Shown: positions 47,099 through 55,815 of the stretch, piece by piece | Position numbering within the stretch: the stretch's first letter is position 1 | Layout: each line of letters opens with the position of its first letter | DNA from: UBA11164 sp034376725 | GTDB taxonomy: Bacteria > Pseudomonadota > Gammaproteobacteria > Xanthomonadales > Xanthomonadaceae | Direction of reading: 5' to 3' | Assembly (NCBI GenBank): GCA_034376725.1 | Contig: JAXMJH010000002.1 | Location: forward strand, 1-64,000 | DNA length: 64,000 nucleotides | Position numbers and translations under genes: made by a program | Notes under the pieces: model-generated | Seen by the model: the letters and a program-made list of their open reading frames with translations, nothing else | Told to the model about the DNA's origin: nothing | Database searches by the model: none

Positions 47099-48979
47099 AT
47101 GGCCGCTGTCCAGCCCGAGACCCACGACTTTCAGGCCGAAGTGCAGCAGGTGCTGCAACTGGTCATCCACTCGCTGTATTCCAATCGCGACATCTTCCTG
47201 CGCGAGCTGATCTCCAACGCTTCCGACGCCTGCGACAAGCTGCGATTCCAGGCGCTGCAGGACAGCACGCTGTTGGCCGACCAGCCTGATCTGCATATCG
47301 AAATCGAGGCCGACGCCGAGGCACGGACCCTGACCGTACGCGATACCGGCGTGGGCATGAGCCGCGAGGAACTGCTGGAGAATCTGGGTACCATCGCCCG
47401 ATCCGGCACCAAGCGCTTTCTTGAAGCGCTCAGCGAAGGCCAGAAGGCCGATGCCAGCCTCATCGGCCAGTTCGGTGTGGGTTTCTATTCGGCATTCATT
47501 GTCGCGGATCAGGTGTCGGTGATCAGCCGCCGCGCAGGCGACGCACAGGCCTGGATCTGGCGCTCGAGCGGCGACGGCCAGTTCACCGTCGCCCCCGGGC
47601 CCGACGACGCGCCGCGCGGCACCGCAGTGCAGTTGCATCTTCGCGAGGGCGAGGACGCCTATCTCGACGACTGGAAACTGCGCTCCCTGGTGCGCACCTA
47701 TTCCGACCATATCGGGTTTCCGATCCGCATGCACAAGGCGGCCGGCGACGATGCGCCGGACAAGGACTGGGAAACCGTCAATCACAGCTCGGCCCTGTGG
47801 ACCCTGCCGAAAAGCGAAATCAGCGACGACGACTATCAGGCGTTCTACAAGCATGTCGCTCACGACTTCGGCGACGCGCTGGCCTGGACTCACAACCGGG
47901 TGGAAGGCAACCAGAACTTCACTTCCCTGCTGTACATCCCGGCCAAGGCGCCGTTCGATTTTCAGTACGGTCGCGATGAGCGCAAGGGGCTGAAGCTCTA
48001 CATCAAGCGGGTGTTCATCACCGATGCATCCGAGTCGATGCTGCCCGGCTACCTGCGCTTCGTGCGCGGCGTACTGGATTCCGATGACCTGCCGCTCAAC
48101 GTGAGCCGCGAGACGCTGCAAAACAACCGGCAGGTGGAGCGCATCAAGGGCGCGCTGACCAAGCGCGTGCTGGATCTGCTCGATCGCACCGCCAGCGAGG
48201 ACCGGAGCAGGTACGACACCTTCTGGCGCGAGTTCGGCAACGTGCTCAAGGAGGGCGTGTCGGAAGACTTCGCCAACCGCGAGCGGGTGCTGAAACTGCT
48301 GCGCTACCCTTCGACGCGCAGCGCAAGCGCAGACCAGTGGGTGTCGCTGGACGACTATCTGTCCCGCGTGGTCGACGGCCAGGACGAGATCTACTATCTC
48401 ACCGCCGACAGCTGGAATGCGGCCGCCAACAGCCCGCAGCTGGAGGCGCTGAAGGCGCGTGGCGTCGAGGTGCTGCTGATGCACGAGCGGATCGACGAGT
48501 GGCTGGCCGGCTACCTGAGCGAATACCAGGGCAAGCGATTGCGCAACGTCGCCAAGGGCGAGTTCGATCTGACCAAGCTGGGTGATCCCGCCGACAAGGC
48601 CGAGCGCGAGCAAAGCGCCAAGGACGCCGAGCCGGTGCTGGCCAGACTCAAGGCCCTGTTGGGCGACGCCGTCAAGGACGTGCGGGTGTCGGACCGGCTG
48701 ACCGATTCCGCCGCCTGTCTGGTACTGGAAGAGCATGACATGGCCCTGCACATGCAGCGCCTGCTGCAACAGGCCGGCCAGGACGCCCCGGCGGCCAAGC
48801 CCAATCTCGAGATCAATCCGGGCCATGCGCTGGTGCGGCGCCTGGCCGATGAAGGCGATGAAGCGCGTGCCGCCGATCTGGGCTGGCTGCTGTTCGAGCA
48901 GGCGCAGCTGGCCGGCGGTGGCGGGCTGGATGACCCGGCCCGCTTCAACGCCCGTATCAACCGGCTGCTGGTCGGCTGA
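47099..48979 (+). CDS. htpG: Molecular chaperone HtpG (bacterial Hsp90)
   Basis: HtpG is an ATP-dependent cytoplasmic chaperone. ATG 47099 (MAAVQPETHDFQAEVQQVLQ) gives 626 aa and has CCGGAGA upstream; the longer frame from 47066 would start inside the likely sigma-32 -10. Hsp90 motifs: SLYSNRDIFLRELISNASDA (about 23-42), DTGVGMSREELLENLGTIA (about 81-99) and IGQFGVGFYSAFIVAD (about 122-137), and the middle-domain DLPLNVSRETLQNNR (about 330). Confidence 0.97.
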   Translation: MAAVQPETHDFQAEVQQVLQLVIHSLYSNRDIFLRELISNASDACDKLRFQALQDSTLLADQPDLHIEIEADAEARTLTVRDTGVGMSREELLENLGTIARSGTKRFLEALSEGQKADASLIGQFGVGFYSAFIVADQVSVISRRAGDAQAWIWRSSGDGQFTVAPGPDDAPRGTAVQLHLREGEDAYLDDWKLRSLVRTYSDHIGFPIRMHKAAGDDAPDKDWETVNHSSALWTLPKSEISDDDYQAFYKHVAHDFGDALAWTHNRVEGNQNFTSLLYIPAKAPFDFQYGRDERKGLKLYIKRVFITDASESMLPGYLRFVRGVLDSDDLPLNVSRETLQNNRQVERIKGALTKRVLDLLDRTASEDRSRYDTFWREFGNVLKEGVSEDFANRERVLKLLRYPSTRSASADQWVSLDDYLSRVVDGQDEIYYLTADSWNAAANSPQLEALKARGVEVLLMHERIDEWLAGYLSEYQGKRLRNVAKGEFDLTKLGDPADKAEREQSAKDAEPVLARLKALLGDAVKDVRVSDRLTDSAACLVLEEHDMALHMQRLLQQAGQDAPAAKPNLEINPGHALVRRLADEGDEARAADLGWLLFEQAQLAGGGGLDDPARFNARINRLLVG

Positions 48980-48981
48980 CC

Positions 48982-49404
48982 GTGCCGGTCACAGACCCGC
49001 CGGGCAGCCCGACCGAGCTCGGCGTTCGCCTCGATGTCTGGCTGTGGGCGGCGCGGATGTTCAAGACCCGGGCGCTGGCCAAGCAGGCCATCGAGACCGG
49101 CAAGATCGAGGTCAATGCCACGGCGGTCGGCAAGCCTGCCAAGCTGATCCGGATAGGCGACAGTCTGCGGGTTCGGCGCGGCGAAGAGTGCTTCGAGGTC
49201 GAGGTGACCGGGCTGAGCGAAAAGCGCGGCTCGGCCAGCGTCGCGCAAACACTGCTCAGCGAAACCGAGGCCAGCCGCGTCGCGCGCGAGGCGGAGCGCG
49301 CCCGTCGCAGCGCGCAGCGCAGCGGGTATCGGGCACCCGAGACGAAGCCCGACAAGCGCGCGCGTCGGCTGATCCGGGCCCTGGGCGACATCGACGCCCT
49401 GTAG
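48982..49404 (+). CDS. hslR: Heat-shock RNA-binding S4 protein HslR (Hsp15)
   Basis: The 140-aa protein has an N-terminal S4 RNA-binding domain (VRLDVWLWAARMFKTRALAK, about 14-33; VNATAVGKPAKLIRIGDSL) and a basic C-terminal tail, as in Hsp15, which rescues stalled 50S subunits carrying nascent chains. It starts with GTG two bases after the htpG stop, so both should be transcribed from the sigma-32-like promoter before htpG. Confidence 0.9.
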   Translation: MPVTDPPGSPTELGVRLDVWLWAARMFKTRALAKQAIETGKIEVNATAVGKPAKLIRIGDSLRVRRGEECFEVEVTGLSEKRGSASVAQTLLSETEASRVAREAERARRSAQRSGYRAPETKPDKRARRLIRALGDIDAL

Positions 49405-49681
49405 CCGGCCGCCCCGCTTCGCGACCGCCCCGAGCCGCGCCTGGTTTCCGGAAATGCTTCGCAGCTGCGCGGCCATTAGAATAGCGATCCCCCACCCGAG
49501 CCGCATGCCCGCGATCAAGCGGCTCGGGTGGCCTTGCCGCAAATTGGCGCGCCATCCGGTGCGCCGCACTCCGAACTGCTTCTGGAAATTCGATGATGGA
49601 TCACAGTGATTGCCTGATTCCAACGCGCTGCATGCTGGCGACCGCCTTGGGCCGGGCGCCGTGACCGGGCCGGACCAGCCC

Positions 49682-51220
49682 ATGGACATCGGGTCGAACG
49701 ACGAGTCGCTGCTGGCACAGGTGCGCGCCGCGCTTTCGCTGCTCGAACGCCTCGCCGACGACGCCGCGTTGAGGGAACGGCTGCCGGGCGAGGAGCGCGA
49801 GCGATTGCATCGTTGCGTCGGCCGGATATTCAGCCCGGATCCGGTGCAGCGCCGCAAGCAGCGCCGGGCGGCCGCGCGCGAGCGCAACAAGGCCAGGATT
49901 CAGAGCGAGGAGGCGATTCTCAACGAAACCGGCATCCGCGCACTGCGACGCAAGCCGATATTCACCACGCCCAACGTGTTTCCGCCTGCCGGGCCTGCGC
50001 CGCATGGCGCCGATGACGACGAGCCGGATCGGCGCGAGGCGCTTGAACCGCAGCACTGCTATGTGTGCAAGGAAAAGTACACGCGCATCCACCACTTCTA
50101 CGATCAGTTGTGCCCGAGCTGCGCCGAGTTCAATTTTCAAAAGCGCGGCGAGCTGGCCGACCTGCGCGGCCGGGTGGCGCTGCTGACCGGCGGGCGGGTC
50201 AAGATCGGCTACCAGGCAGGCCTGAAGCTGCTGCGCGCGGGCGCGCAGCTGATCGTCACCACGCGCTTTCCGCGCGATTCGGCCGAGCGCTATGCCCAGG
50301 AGCCCGATTTCGAGCAATGGCAGGACCGGCTGGAAATCTTCGGGCTGGACCTGCGCCACACGCCGAGCGTGGAGGCGTTCTGCCAACAGTTGCTGGACAG
50401 CCGGTCGCGGCTCGATTTCATCATCAACAATGCCTGCCAGACGGTGCGCCGGCCGCCTGAATTCTATGCGCACATGATGGCCGGCGAGACCGCGCTGCGC
50501 GAGGCGCCCGAGCGCGTCCGCCGGTTGCTGGGCAGCTACCGGGGCATGGACGCCGAGCGACTGCGGGCCGAGAGCGCGACGGCCACGGCGGTTTCCGCCG
50601 GGCGGCGGGGGCAGGTTCTCGGGTCTGCGGAGCTGTCGCAGATTCCGCTCCTGCCGGAAGAGTTTCTGGCGCAGTCCCATCTGTTTCCCGAGGGGCGGCT
50701 CGATCAGGACCTGCAGCAGGTCGATTTGCGTGGCCGCAACTCCTGGCGCCTGCAGATGGCCGAAGTGCCGTCGGTGGAATTGCTGGAAGTGCAGCTGGTG
50801 AACGCGATCGCGCCCTTCATCATCAACGCCCGTCTGAAGCCGCTGATGTTGCGCACGCCAGAGCGCGACAAGCACATCGTCAACGTCTCGGCCGTGGAAG
50901 GCCAGTTCTACCGGAATTTCAAGACCACCCGCCACCCGCACACCAATATGGCCAAGGCCGCGCTCAACATGATGACGCGCACCGCCGCGACCGATTACCA
51001 CAACGACGGCATTCACATGAACAGCGTCGATACCGGCTGGGTGACCGACGAAGACCCGGCCGAAATCGCCGCCCGCAAGATTCTGCAAGAGCGTTTCCAT
51101 CCACCGTTGGATATCGTCGACGGCGCCGCGCGCATCGTCGATCCGATCATCGCCGGCATCAATACCGGGGAGCACGTCTGGGGCCGGTTTCTCAAGGACT
51201 ACCGACCCACCGATTGGTGA
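49682..51220 (+). CDS. Short-chain dehydrogenase/reductase with an N-terminal cysteine (zinc-like) module
   Basis: The first ~130 residues (from ATG 49682) are helical and charged, with an Arg/Lys-rich part near 58-75. A CYVCKEKYTRIHHFYDQLCPSC segment follows (about 125-146), a CxxC...CxxC set like a zinc knuckle. The rest is an SDR Rossmann domain with a variant glycine loop LLTGGRVKIGYQAGLKLL (about 166), FIINNACQTVRRPP and a large insertion near 275-345, and the catalytic-type region HIVNVSAVEGQF with a Tyr/Lys pair less clear (HTNMAKAALNMMTR). The substrate is unknown. The frame is open further upstream (TTG 49610, GTG 49661), so the start is uncertain. Confidence 0.82.
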   Translation: MDIGSNDESLLAQVRAALSLLERLADDAALRERLPGEERERLHRCVGRIFSPDPVQRRKQRRAAARERNKARIQSEEAILNETGIRALRRKPIFTTPNVFPPAGPAPHGADDDEPDRREALEPQHCYVCKEKYTRIHHFYDQLCPSCAEFNFQKRGELADLRGRVALLTGGRVKIGYQAGLKLLRAGAQLIVTTRFPRDSAERYAQEPDFEQWQDRLEIFGLDLRHTPSVEAFCQQLLDSRSRLDFIINNACQTVRRPPEFYAHMMAGETALREAPERVRRLLGSYRGMDAERLRAESATATAVSAGRRGQVLGSAELSQIPLLPEEFLAQSHLFPEGRLDQDLQQVDLRGRNSWRLQMAEVPSVELLEVQLVNAIAPFIINARLKPLMLRTPERDKHIVNVSAVEGQFYRNFKTTRHPHTNMAKAALNMMTRTAATDYHNDGIHMNSVDTGWVTDEDPAEIAARKILQERFHPPLDIVDGAARIVDPIIAGINTGEHVWGRFLKDYRPTDW

Positions 51221-51245
51221 AGCGTGGCCTGCAGCCGGCGCGTCC

Positions 51246-51578
51246 TCATTGGTCGGTCGGTTGGTCGGCGTAAACCGGCAACTCCGGGTTGCGGCGGAAC
51301 TCGAAGATCAGATGGGTTTCGATATGCGCCACTTCCGGGCGTTCGGTGAAGGCGCTCAGGGCGAAATCGCGGAGGGCGAAGTCGCGCAGGTGATCGCTGT
51401 CGCGCACGCCGACGTGGACGAGGTAATCGTCGGCCCCGGCGACGTGATAGAAGGCCATCACCTCGGGCAGGGTCATCAGGTGCTGGTGAAAGGTCTCCAG
51501 CAGTTCGCGCGAGTGGCGGGTGAGATGGCGCCCGGCATTGCGCCAGGTCTGCTCCGGCTGTCTGTCGGCATCGCGCAT
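51246..51578 (-). CDS. Lrp/AsnC-family C-terminal (RAM) domain protein; DNA-binding part missing or eroded
   Basis: The last ~100 residues (SRELLETFHQHLMTLPEVMA, then HVAGADDYLVHVGVRDSDHL and VAHIETHLIFEFRRN) are a clear Lrp/AsnC ligand-binding domain. No helix-turn-helix can be recognised upstream in any minus-strand frame; only VGDQVAGSVERLRQ faintly resembles one. I give the first in-frame ATG (51578) as start, though the frame is open to 51752 and beyond. A 15-bp tandem duplication lies inside the domain. The gene is either a stand-alone RAM protein or a decaying regulator. Confidence 0.55.
   Translation of the reverse strand: MRDADRQPEQTWRNAGRHLTRHSRELLETFHQHLMTLPEVMAFYHVAGADDYLVHVGVRDSDHLRDFALRDFALSAFTERPEVAHIETHLIFEFRRNPELPVYADQPTDQ
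51358..51387. repeat. 15-bp tandem duplication inside the Lrp/AsnC-like gene
   Basis: AGGGCGAAATCGCGG is followed by AGGGCGAAGTCGCGC. It repeats the five residues RDFAL (read LRDFALRDFALSAF), where relatives have one copy, so the domain is five residues longer than expected. Confidence 0.7.
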
Positions 51579-51750
51579 GTCGATGATCTGTGGTTGAATC
51601 TGTCGCAGGCGCTCGACGCTACCCGCCACCTGATCGCCGACGCGGCGTGAGCCGGCAGCCGTTGGGCCAGTTGGCGGCGGGCCGGCAGCAGAGGCTCGAA
51701 TCGGTGGCCGAAGCCCCAACCGAAGCGGGCCGTGGCTTACGATAGGCGAC

Positions 51751-52380
51751 ATGAGCACGCTATCGATGTCTGCACAGCATCCAGGCCGAATGCATCGGCC
51801 ATCGCAAGTCGGACTTTCCGACGATGGGCCGGAAGGTCCGCTTCCCGGTGCCGCCGATTCCGGGTGCAGACGCCACCGCCATTGGCCGTTGAAGGTCTTG
51901 GCGTGCGTTCTGGCCCTGTCGATGTCGTGCGCTGCCCTGGCCGGCAAACCCGCGCCCGACGCGCTGGCCGAGGCCGGCCAGCGGGAGATCGTCGCGCTGC
52001 ATGACTTCTTCCAGGCCTGGTATCGCGGCACGGCTGACGATCGGGATTTCCGGCAATTCGAGGCAGCGCTGGCCGATGATTTCGTCATCGTCGTGCCCGA
52101 CGCCCGCATTCTCCAGCGCGAAGCGATCATCGATGCGGTGCGCGGGCAGCGCGCGTCGGATCCCGGCATCGTCGTCGAGATCCGCAACGTGCGCGCCCAC
52201 CGCAGCGACAGCGACAGTGCCGTGTTCACCTACGAAGAGTGGCAGATGCGCACCGGCGAACCGCCGCGCGGACTGTTGAGCACCGTGGTGTTCGCGCTCG
52301 ACCCGAATGCCCGCGGTGGCCTGCGCTGGCTGCACGTGCACGAAACCTGGTTGCCGGCTGACGCAAATGCTGCGCGCTGA
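51751..52380 (+). CDS. DUF4440/SnoaL-like exported protein of unknown function
   Basis: The 209-aa frame has a basic N-terminal part and a hydrophobic signal-like segment (LKVLACVLALSMSCAALAGK, about 47-66). A domain with the NTF2-like pattern follows: IVALHDFFQAWYRG, FEAALADDFVIVVPDARILQR, FTYEEWQMRTG, LRWLHVHETWLP. Starts closer to the signal segment are possible, as the first 45 residues look unlike a leader. The substrate or role is not known. Confidence 0.7.
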   Translation: MSTLSMSAQHPGRMHRPSQVGLSDDGPEGPLPGAADSGCRRHRHWPLKVLACVLALSMSCAALAGKPAPDALAEAGQREIVALHDFFQAWYRGTADDRDFRQFEAALADDFVIVVPDARILQREAIIDAVRGQRASDPGIVVEIRNVRAHRSDSDSAVFTYEEWQMRTGEPPRGLLSTVVFALDPNARGGLRWLHVHETWLPADANAAR

Positions 52381-52546
52381 CGATACCTCTACCACGATGA
52401 TGCGATGGGAGCGTTTCCGGCGGATTCGGGAGATCAGTGCGCGATGCATGCCGTGCAGGGCCGCGCCGGGCGCGTGATGTCGTTCGCCTGGCGACACTAG
52501 CCGCGCCAAGGTTGAAGCAAGAGGGTTGACTTCGGAGAGTTGGCAG

Positions 52547-52930
52547 ATGAGTACACCGCTTCGCGTTGTGTTGTCGGCTGCGGCGTTCGTGATGGTGTAT
52601 CTGCTTTGCTTTCTGGCCTGGCTGATGGTTTCGCCGGGCGGGCTGAGCTGGTTGGCCGGGTTTCTTGGTCTGCTTGGCGGTGCGACCGCCACCGCGCTGG
52701 CTTGGCGGCATGCCGGGAGCGCGCCGGATTCGGCGTGGAAGATGGCGCTATATGGCGCAGCGCTGGTCGGTGCGATCGGCTTTGTCGGGGGATTTTTCGG
52801 GCCCATGATCTTCGCGCCCGACGCCAATCAGGGGCCGCTGCTTGGGCTGCTGATCACCGGTCCGGGAGGCGCGGTTCTCGGCGCGGTGGGTGGCCTGCTG
52901 TACGGGCTGGGTCGCGGACGGCGAGGCTGA
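52547..52930 (+). CDS. Small hydrophobic membrane protein, unknown function
   Basis: The 127-aa product from ATG 52547 (CGGAGAG upstream) is hydrophobic, with about four membrane segments (near 5-28, 30-52, 66-88, 95-122) and a short basic tail (GRGRRG). The last part is Gly-rich (LLITGPGGAVLGAVGGLLYG). I do not recognise a family. It lies alone between the DUF4440-like gene and mutS. Confidence 0.7.
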   Translation: MSTPLRVVLSAAAFVMVYLLCFLAWLMVSPGGLSWLAGFLGLLGGATATALAWRHAGSAPDSAWKMALYGAALVGAIGFVGGFFGPMIFAPDANQGPLLGLLITGPGGAVLGAVGGLLYGLGRGRRG

Positions 52931-53038
52931 GCAACGCCTGTCCGGACGGTGTGCCTTGGCAGGCGGCAACGGCATGGCGGCGGCAGACGACCGCCGTTCG
53001 GTCGATTGCCGGACGGCCGCCGGGGCGGACGGGGTCGG

Positions 53039-55678
53039 CTACAGCATGGCCCGCAAGCGGTACAGCGCTTCCAGCGCCTGTTTCGGCGTCAGCTCGTCCG
53101 GGTCGATGGCGGCCAGCGCTTCCAGGGCGGGCGACGGTCCGGCGAACAGCGGCATCTGCATCGGCTTGTCGAGCGCATCGGGCGCGAGGCTGCCGGCGTG
53201 CGAGCGGCTGCGCGCTTCGAGTTCGGCCAGGAAGCCACGGGCATTGGCCAGGGTGGGGCGGGGCAGGCCGGCCAGCGCGGCGACCTGCAGGCCGTAGCTG
53301 CGGTCGGCCGGTCCGGGTTTGACCGCGTGCATGAACACCAGCGCGTCGCCATGTTCGACGGCATCGAGGTGCACGTTGGCGATGCCGCTTTCGCCGCCGT
53401 CCTGATTGCCGCTGGCCAGCGCGGTGAGTTCGAAATAGTGGGTGGCGAACAGGGTCATGGCGCGGTTGACCTCGGCCAGATGCAGGGCGCAGGCCTGGGC
53501 CAGGGCCAGGCCGTCGTAGGTCGATGTGCCGCGGCCGATCTCGTCCATCAGCACCAGCGAATGCGGCGTTGCGTGGTGCAGGATATAGGCGGTTTCGCTC
53601 ATTTCCACCATGAAGGTGGATTGGCCGCGCGCCAGGTCGTCGCCAGCGCCGATTCGGGTGAGGATGCGGTCTATTGGGCCGATTTCGGCGCGCGCGGCCG
53701 GCACGAAACTGCCGATGTGGGCGAGCAGCACGATCAACGCGTTCTGCCGCATGTAGGTGCTCTTGCCGCCCATGTTCGGGCCGGTGACGATCAGCATCCG
53801 GCGCGCCGGGCCAAGCACAAGGTCGTTGGGTTCGAACGGCTCGTCGCGGGCCGCTTCCACCACCGGGTGACGACCGCGCTCGATCAAGATGCCGGGCTCC
53901 GCCGATAGCGCAGGGCGCGACCAGTCGAGCGCTTCGGCGCGCTCGGCGAACGCCGCCAGCACATCGATCGCAGCCAACGCCGCAGCGCATTGCCTGAGCG
54001 GCTCCAGGCGTTGGCCGAGGGTGTCGAGCAATTCCTCGTAAAGCACTTTCTCCCGGCTGAGCGCACGCTCGCGCGCGGAGAGCACCTTGTCCTCGAAGTT
54101 CTTCAGCTCTTCGGTGATGTAGCGCTCGGCATTGGTGAGGGTTTGCCGGCGGGTGTAGTGGGTCGGCGCGCGTTGCGACTGGCCCTTGCTGATTTCGATG
54201 TAGTAACCGTGCACGCGGTTGTAGCCAAGCTTGAGCGTGGCGATGCCGGTGGCTTCGCGCTCGCGGGCTTCCATCTCGGTGAGGAAGCCGTCGGCCTGGG
54301 TGGAAAGCATGCGCAGTTCGTCGAGCTCGGCATCGAAGCCGTCGGCGATCACGCCACCGTCGGACAGTTTCAAGGCCGGCTGTGGCGCGATGGCACGGGC
54401 CAGCAGATCGGCGTTGCCGGCATGCTCGCCGAGCGAGTCGTGCAGTGAATCCAGCAGGGGGCTGCTGTTCAGCGCCGCGCGGCCGGCCGACTCCGACCCG
54501 AGCGGCGAAGTCCCCCGGTCGGACGGTCGCAGGAGACCGCGAATCGCGGGCAACTGCGCCAGGCCATCGCGCAGGGTGGACAGGTCGCGGGGCCGGGCCG
54601 AGCGCAGGGCGACGCGGGACAGGATGCGCTCGAGATCGCCGAGTGCGCGAAATCGCTCGCGCAAGGTATCCAAAACGTCCGATTCGATCAGGCTGGCTAC
54701 CGCCTGGTGACGCCTGGCCAGGGTGTCGCGGTCGCGCAACGGCCGGTGCAGCCAGCGCCGCAGCAGGCGTCCTCCCATCGGAGAAATGGTCGAATCCAGT
54801 ACGCCGAGCAGCGTGTGCCTGCGCTCGCCGTCGATCCGGGTATCGAGCTCCAGATGCCGCCGGCTGGCGGCATTGATGGCAATGGCCTCATCGGGCGTTT
54901 CCAGCAGGATCGACGTGAGGTGGGGCAGCTGTTGCTTCTGGGTTTCTTCCAGATAGCCCAGCAGGGCGCCGGCCGCAGCTATCGCCAAGGCGCGGCTCTC
55001 GATGCCGAATGCGTCGAGGTCGCGGGTGCCGAAATGGCGCAGCAGACGGCGTCGTCCGGCATCCTGGTCGAAATGCCATGGCGCACGGCGCCGGCTGCCA
55101 CCGAGCGTGTTGAGCCAGGCCGGCCAAGCGTCTTCGTCGGGTATCAGGATTTCGGCCGGCTCCAGCCGTGCCAGTTCGGCGGCCAGGGCATCCTCGTCGT
55201 TCAGCTCCGAGACCAGAAACCGGCCGCCGGCCAGATCGACCCAGGCCAGGCCGAAGCCCTCCCGTCCGCGCGCGACTGCCGCCAGCAGCGCCTCGCGGCG
55301 GTCGTTGAGCAGCGCCTCGTCGGTCACCGTGCCCGGCGTGACGATGCGCACCACCTTGCGCTCCACCAGGCCCTTGCTGGCCGCCGGGTCGCCAATCTGC
55401 TCGCAGATCGCGACCGATTCGCCGAGCGCCACCAGGCGCGCCAGATAGCTTTCGCAGGCATGCACCGGCACGCCGGCCATGGGAATCGGCTGGCCGGCCG
55501 AGGCACCGCGCTGGGTAAGGGTTATGTCGAGCAGGCGTGCGGCCTTTCGGGCATCGTCGTAGAACAGCTCGTAGAAATCGCCCATCCGGAACAGCAGCAG
55601 CAAATCCGGGTGCTCCGCCTTGGCGGCGAAGAACTGCTTCATCAGCGGGGTGTGTTCGGGATCGGCGGCAGTCGACAT
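53039..55678 (-). CDS. mutS: DNA mismatch repair ATPase MutS
   Basis: MutS recognises mismatches. The 879-aa protein has the N-terminal mismatch-binding start MKQFFAAKAEHPDLLLLFRMGDFYELF (with the Phe-x-Glu pair region), Walker A VTGPNMGGKSTYMRQ (about 630), Walker B LVLMDEIGRGTSTYDGLALA (about 700) and a C-terminal helical tail. Length is normal. It is divergent from the UDP-sugar dehydrogenase gene. Confidence 0.97.
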   Translation of the reverse strand: MSTAADPEHTPLMKQFFAAKAEHPDLLLLFRMGDFYELFYDDARKAARLLDITLTQRGASAGQPIPMAGVPVHACESYLARLVALGESVAICEQIGDPAASKGLVERKVVRIVTPGTVTDEALLNDRREALLAAVARGREGFGLAWVDLAGGRFLVSELNDEDALAAELARLEPAEILIPDEDAWPAWLNTLGGSRRRAPWHFDQDAGRRRLLRHFGTRDLDAFGIESRALAIAAAGALLGYLEETQKQQLPHLTSILLETPDEAIAINAASRRHLELDTRIDGERRHTLLGVLDSTISPMGGRLLRRWLHRPLRDRDTLARRHQAVASLIESDVLDTLRERFRALGDLERILSRVALRSARPRDLSTLRDGLAQLPAIRGLLRPSDRGTSPLGSESAGRAALNSSPLLDSLHDSLGEHAGNADLLARAIAPQPALKLSDGGVIADGFDAELDELRMLSTQADGFLTEMEAREREATGIATLKLGYNRVHGYYIEISKGQSQRAPTHYTRRQTLTNAERYITEELKNFEDKVLSARERALSREKVLYEELLDTLGQRLEPLRQCAAALAAIDVLAAFAERAEALDWSRPALSAEPGILIERGRHPVVEAARDEPFEPNDLVLGPARRMLIVTGPNMGGKSTYMRQNALIVLLAHIGSFVPAARAEIGPIDRILTRIGAGDDLARGQSTFMVEMSETAYILHHATPHSLVLMDEIGRGTSTYDGLALAQACALHLAEVNRAMTLFATHYFELTALASGNQDGGESGIANVHLDAVEHGDALVFMHAVKPGPADRSYGLQVAALAGLPRPTLANARGFLAELEARSRSHAGSLAPDALDKPMQMPLFAGPSPALEALAAIDPDELTPKQALEALYRLRAML

Positions 55679-55815
55679 AGGACTGCGATTCTACCGGCCC
55701 CGGCGGGCGGACCCGGAAACTGGCCGCCAGATTGTGCAAAGCGGCGCGCGGTGCTCTAAAGTTGAGCGCGCGCCGGGTGCGCGTGCTCCCTCCCTCCCCC
55801 AGTTTCGAGGTTTGC

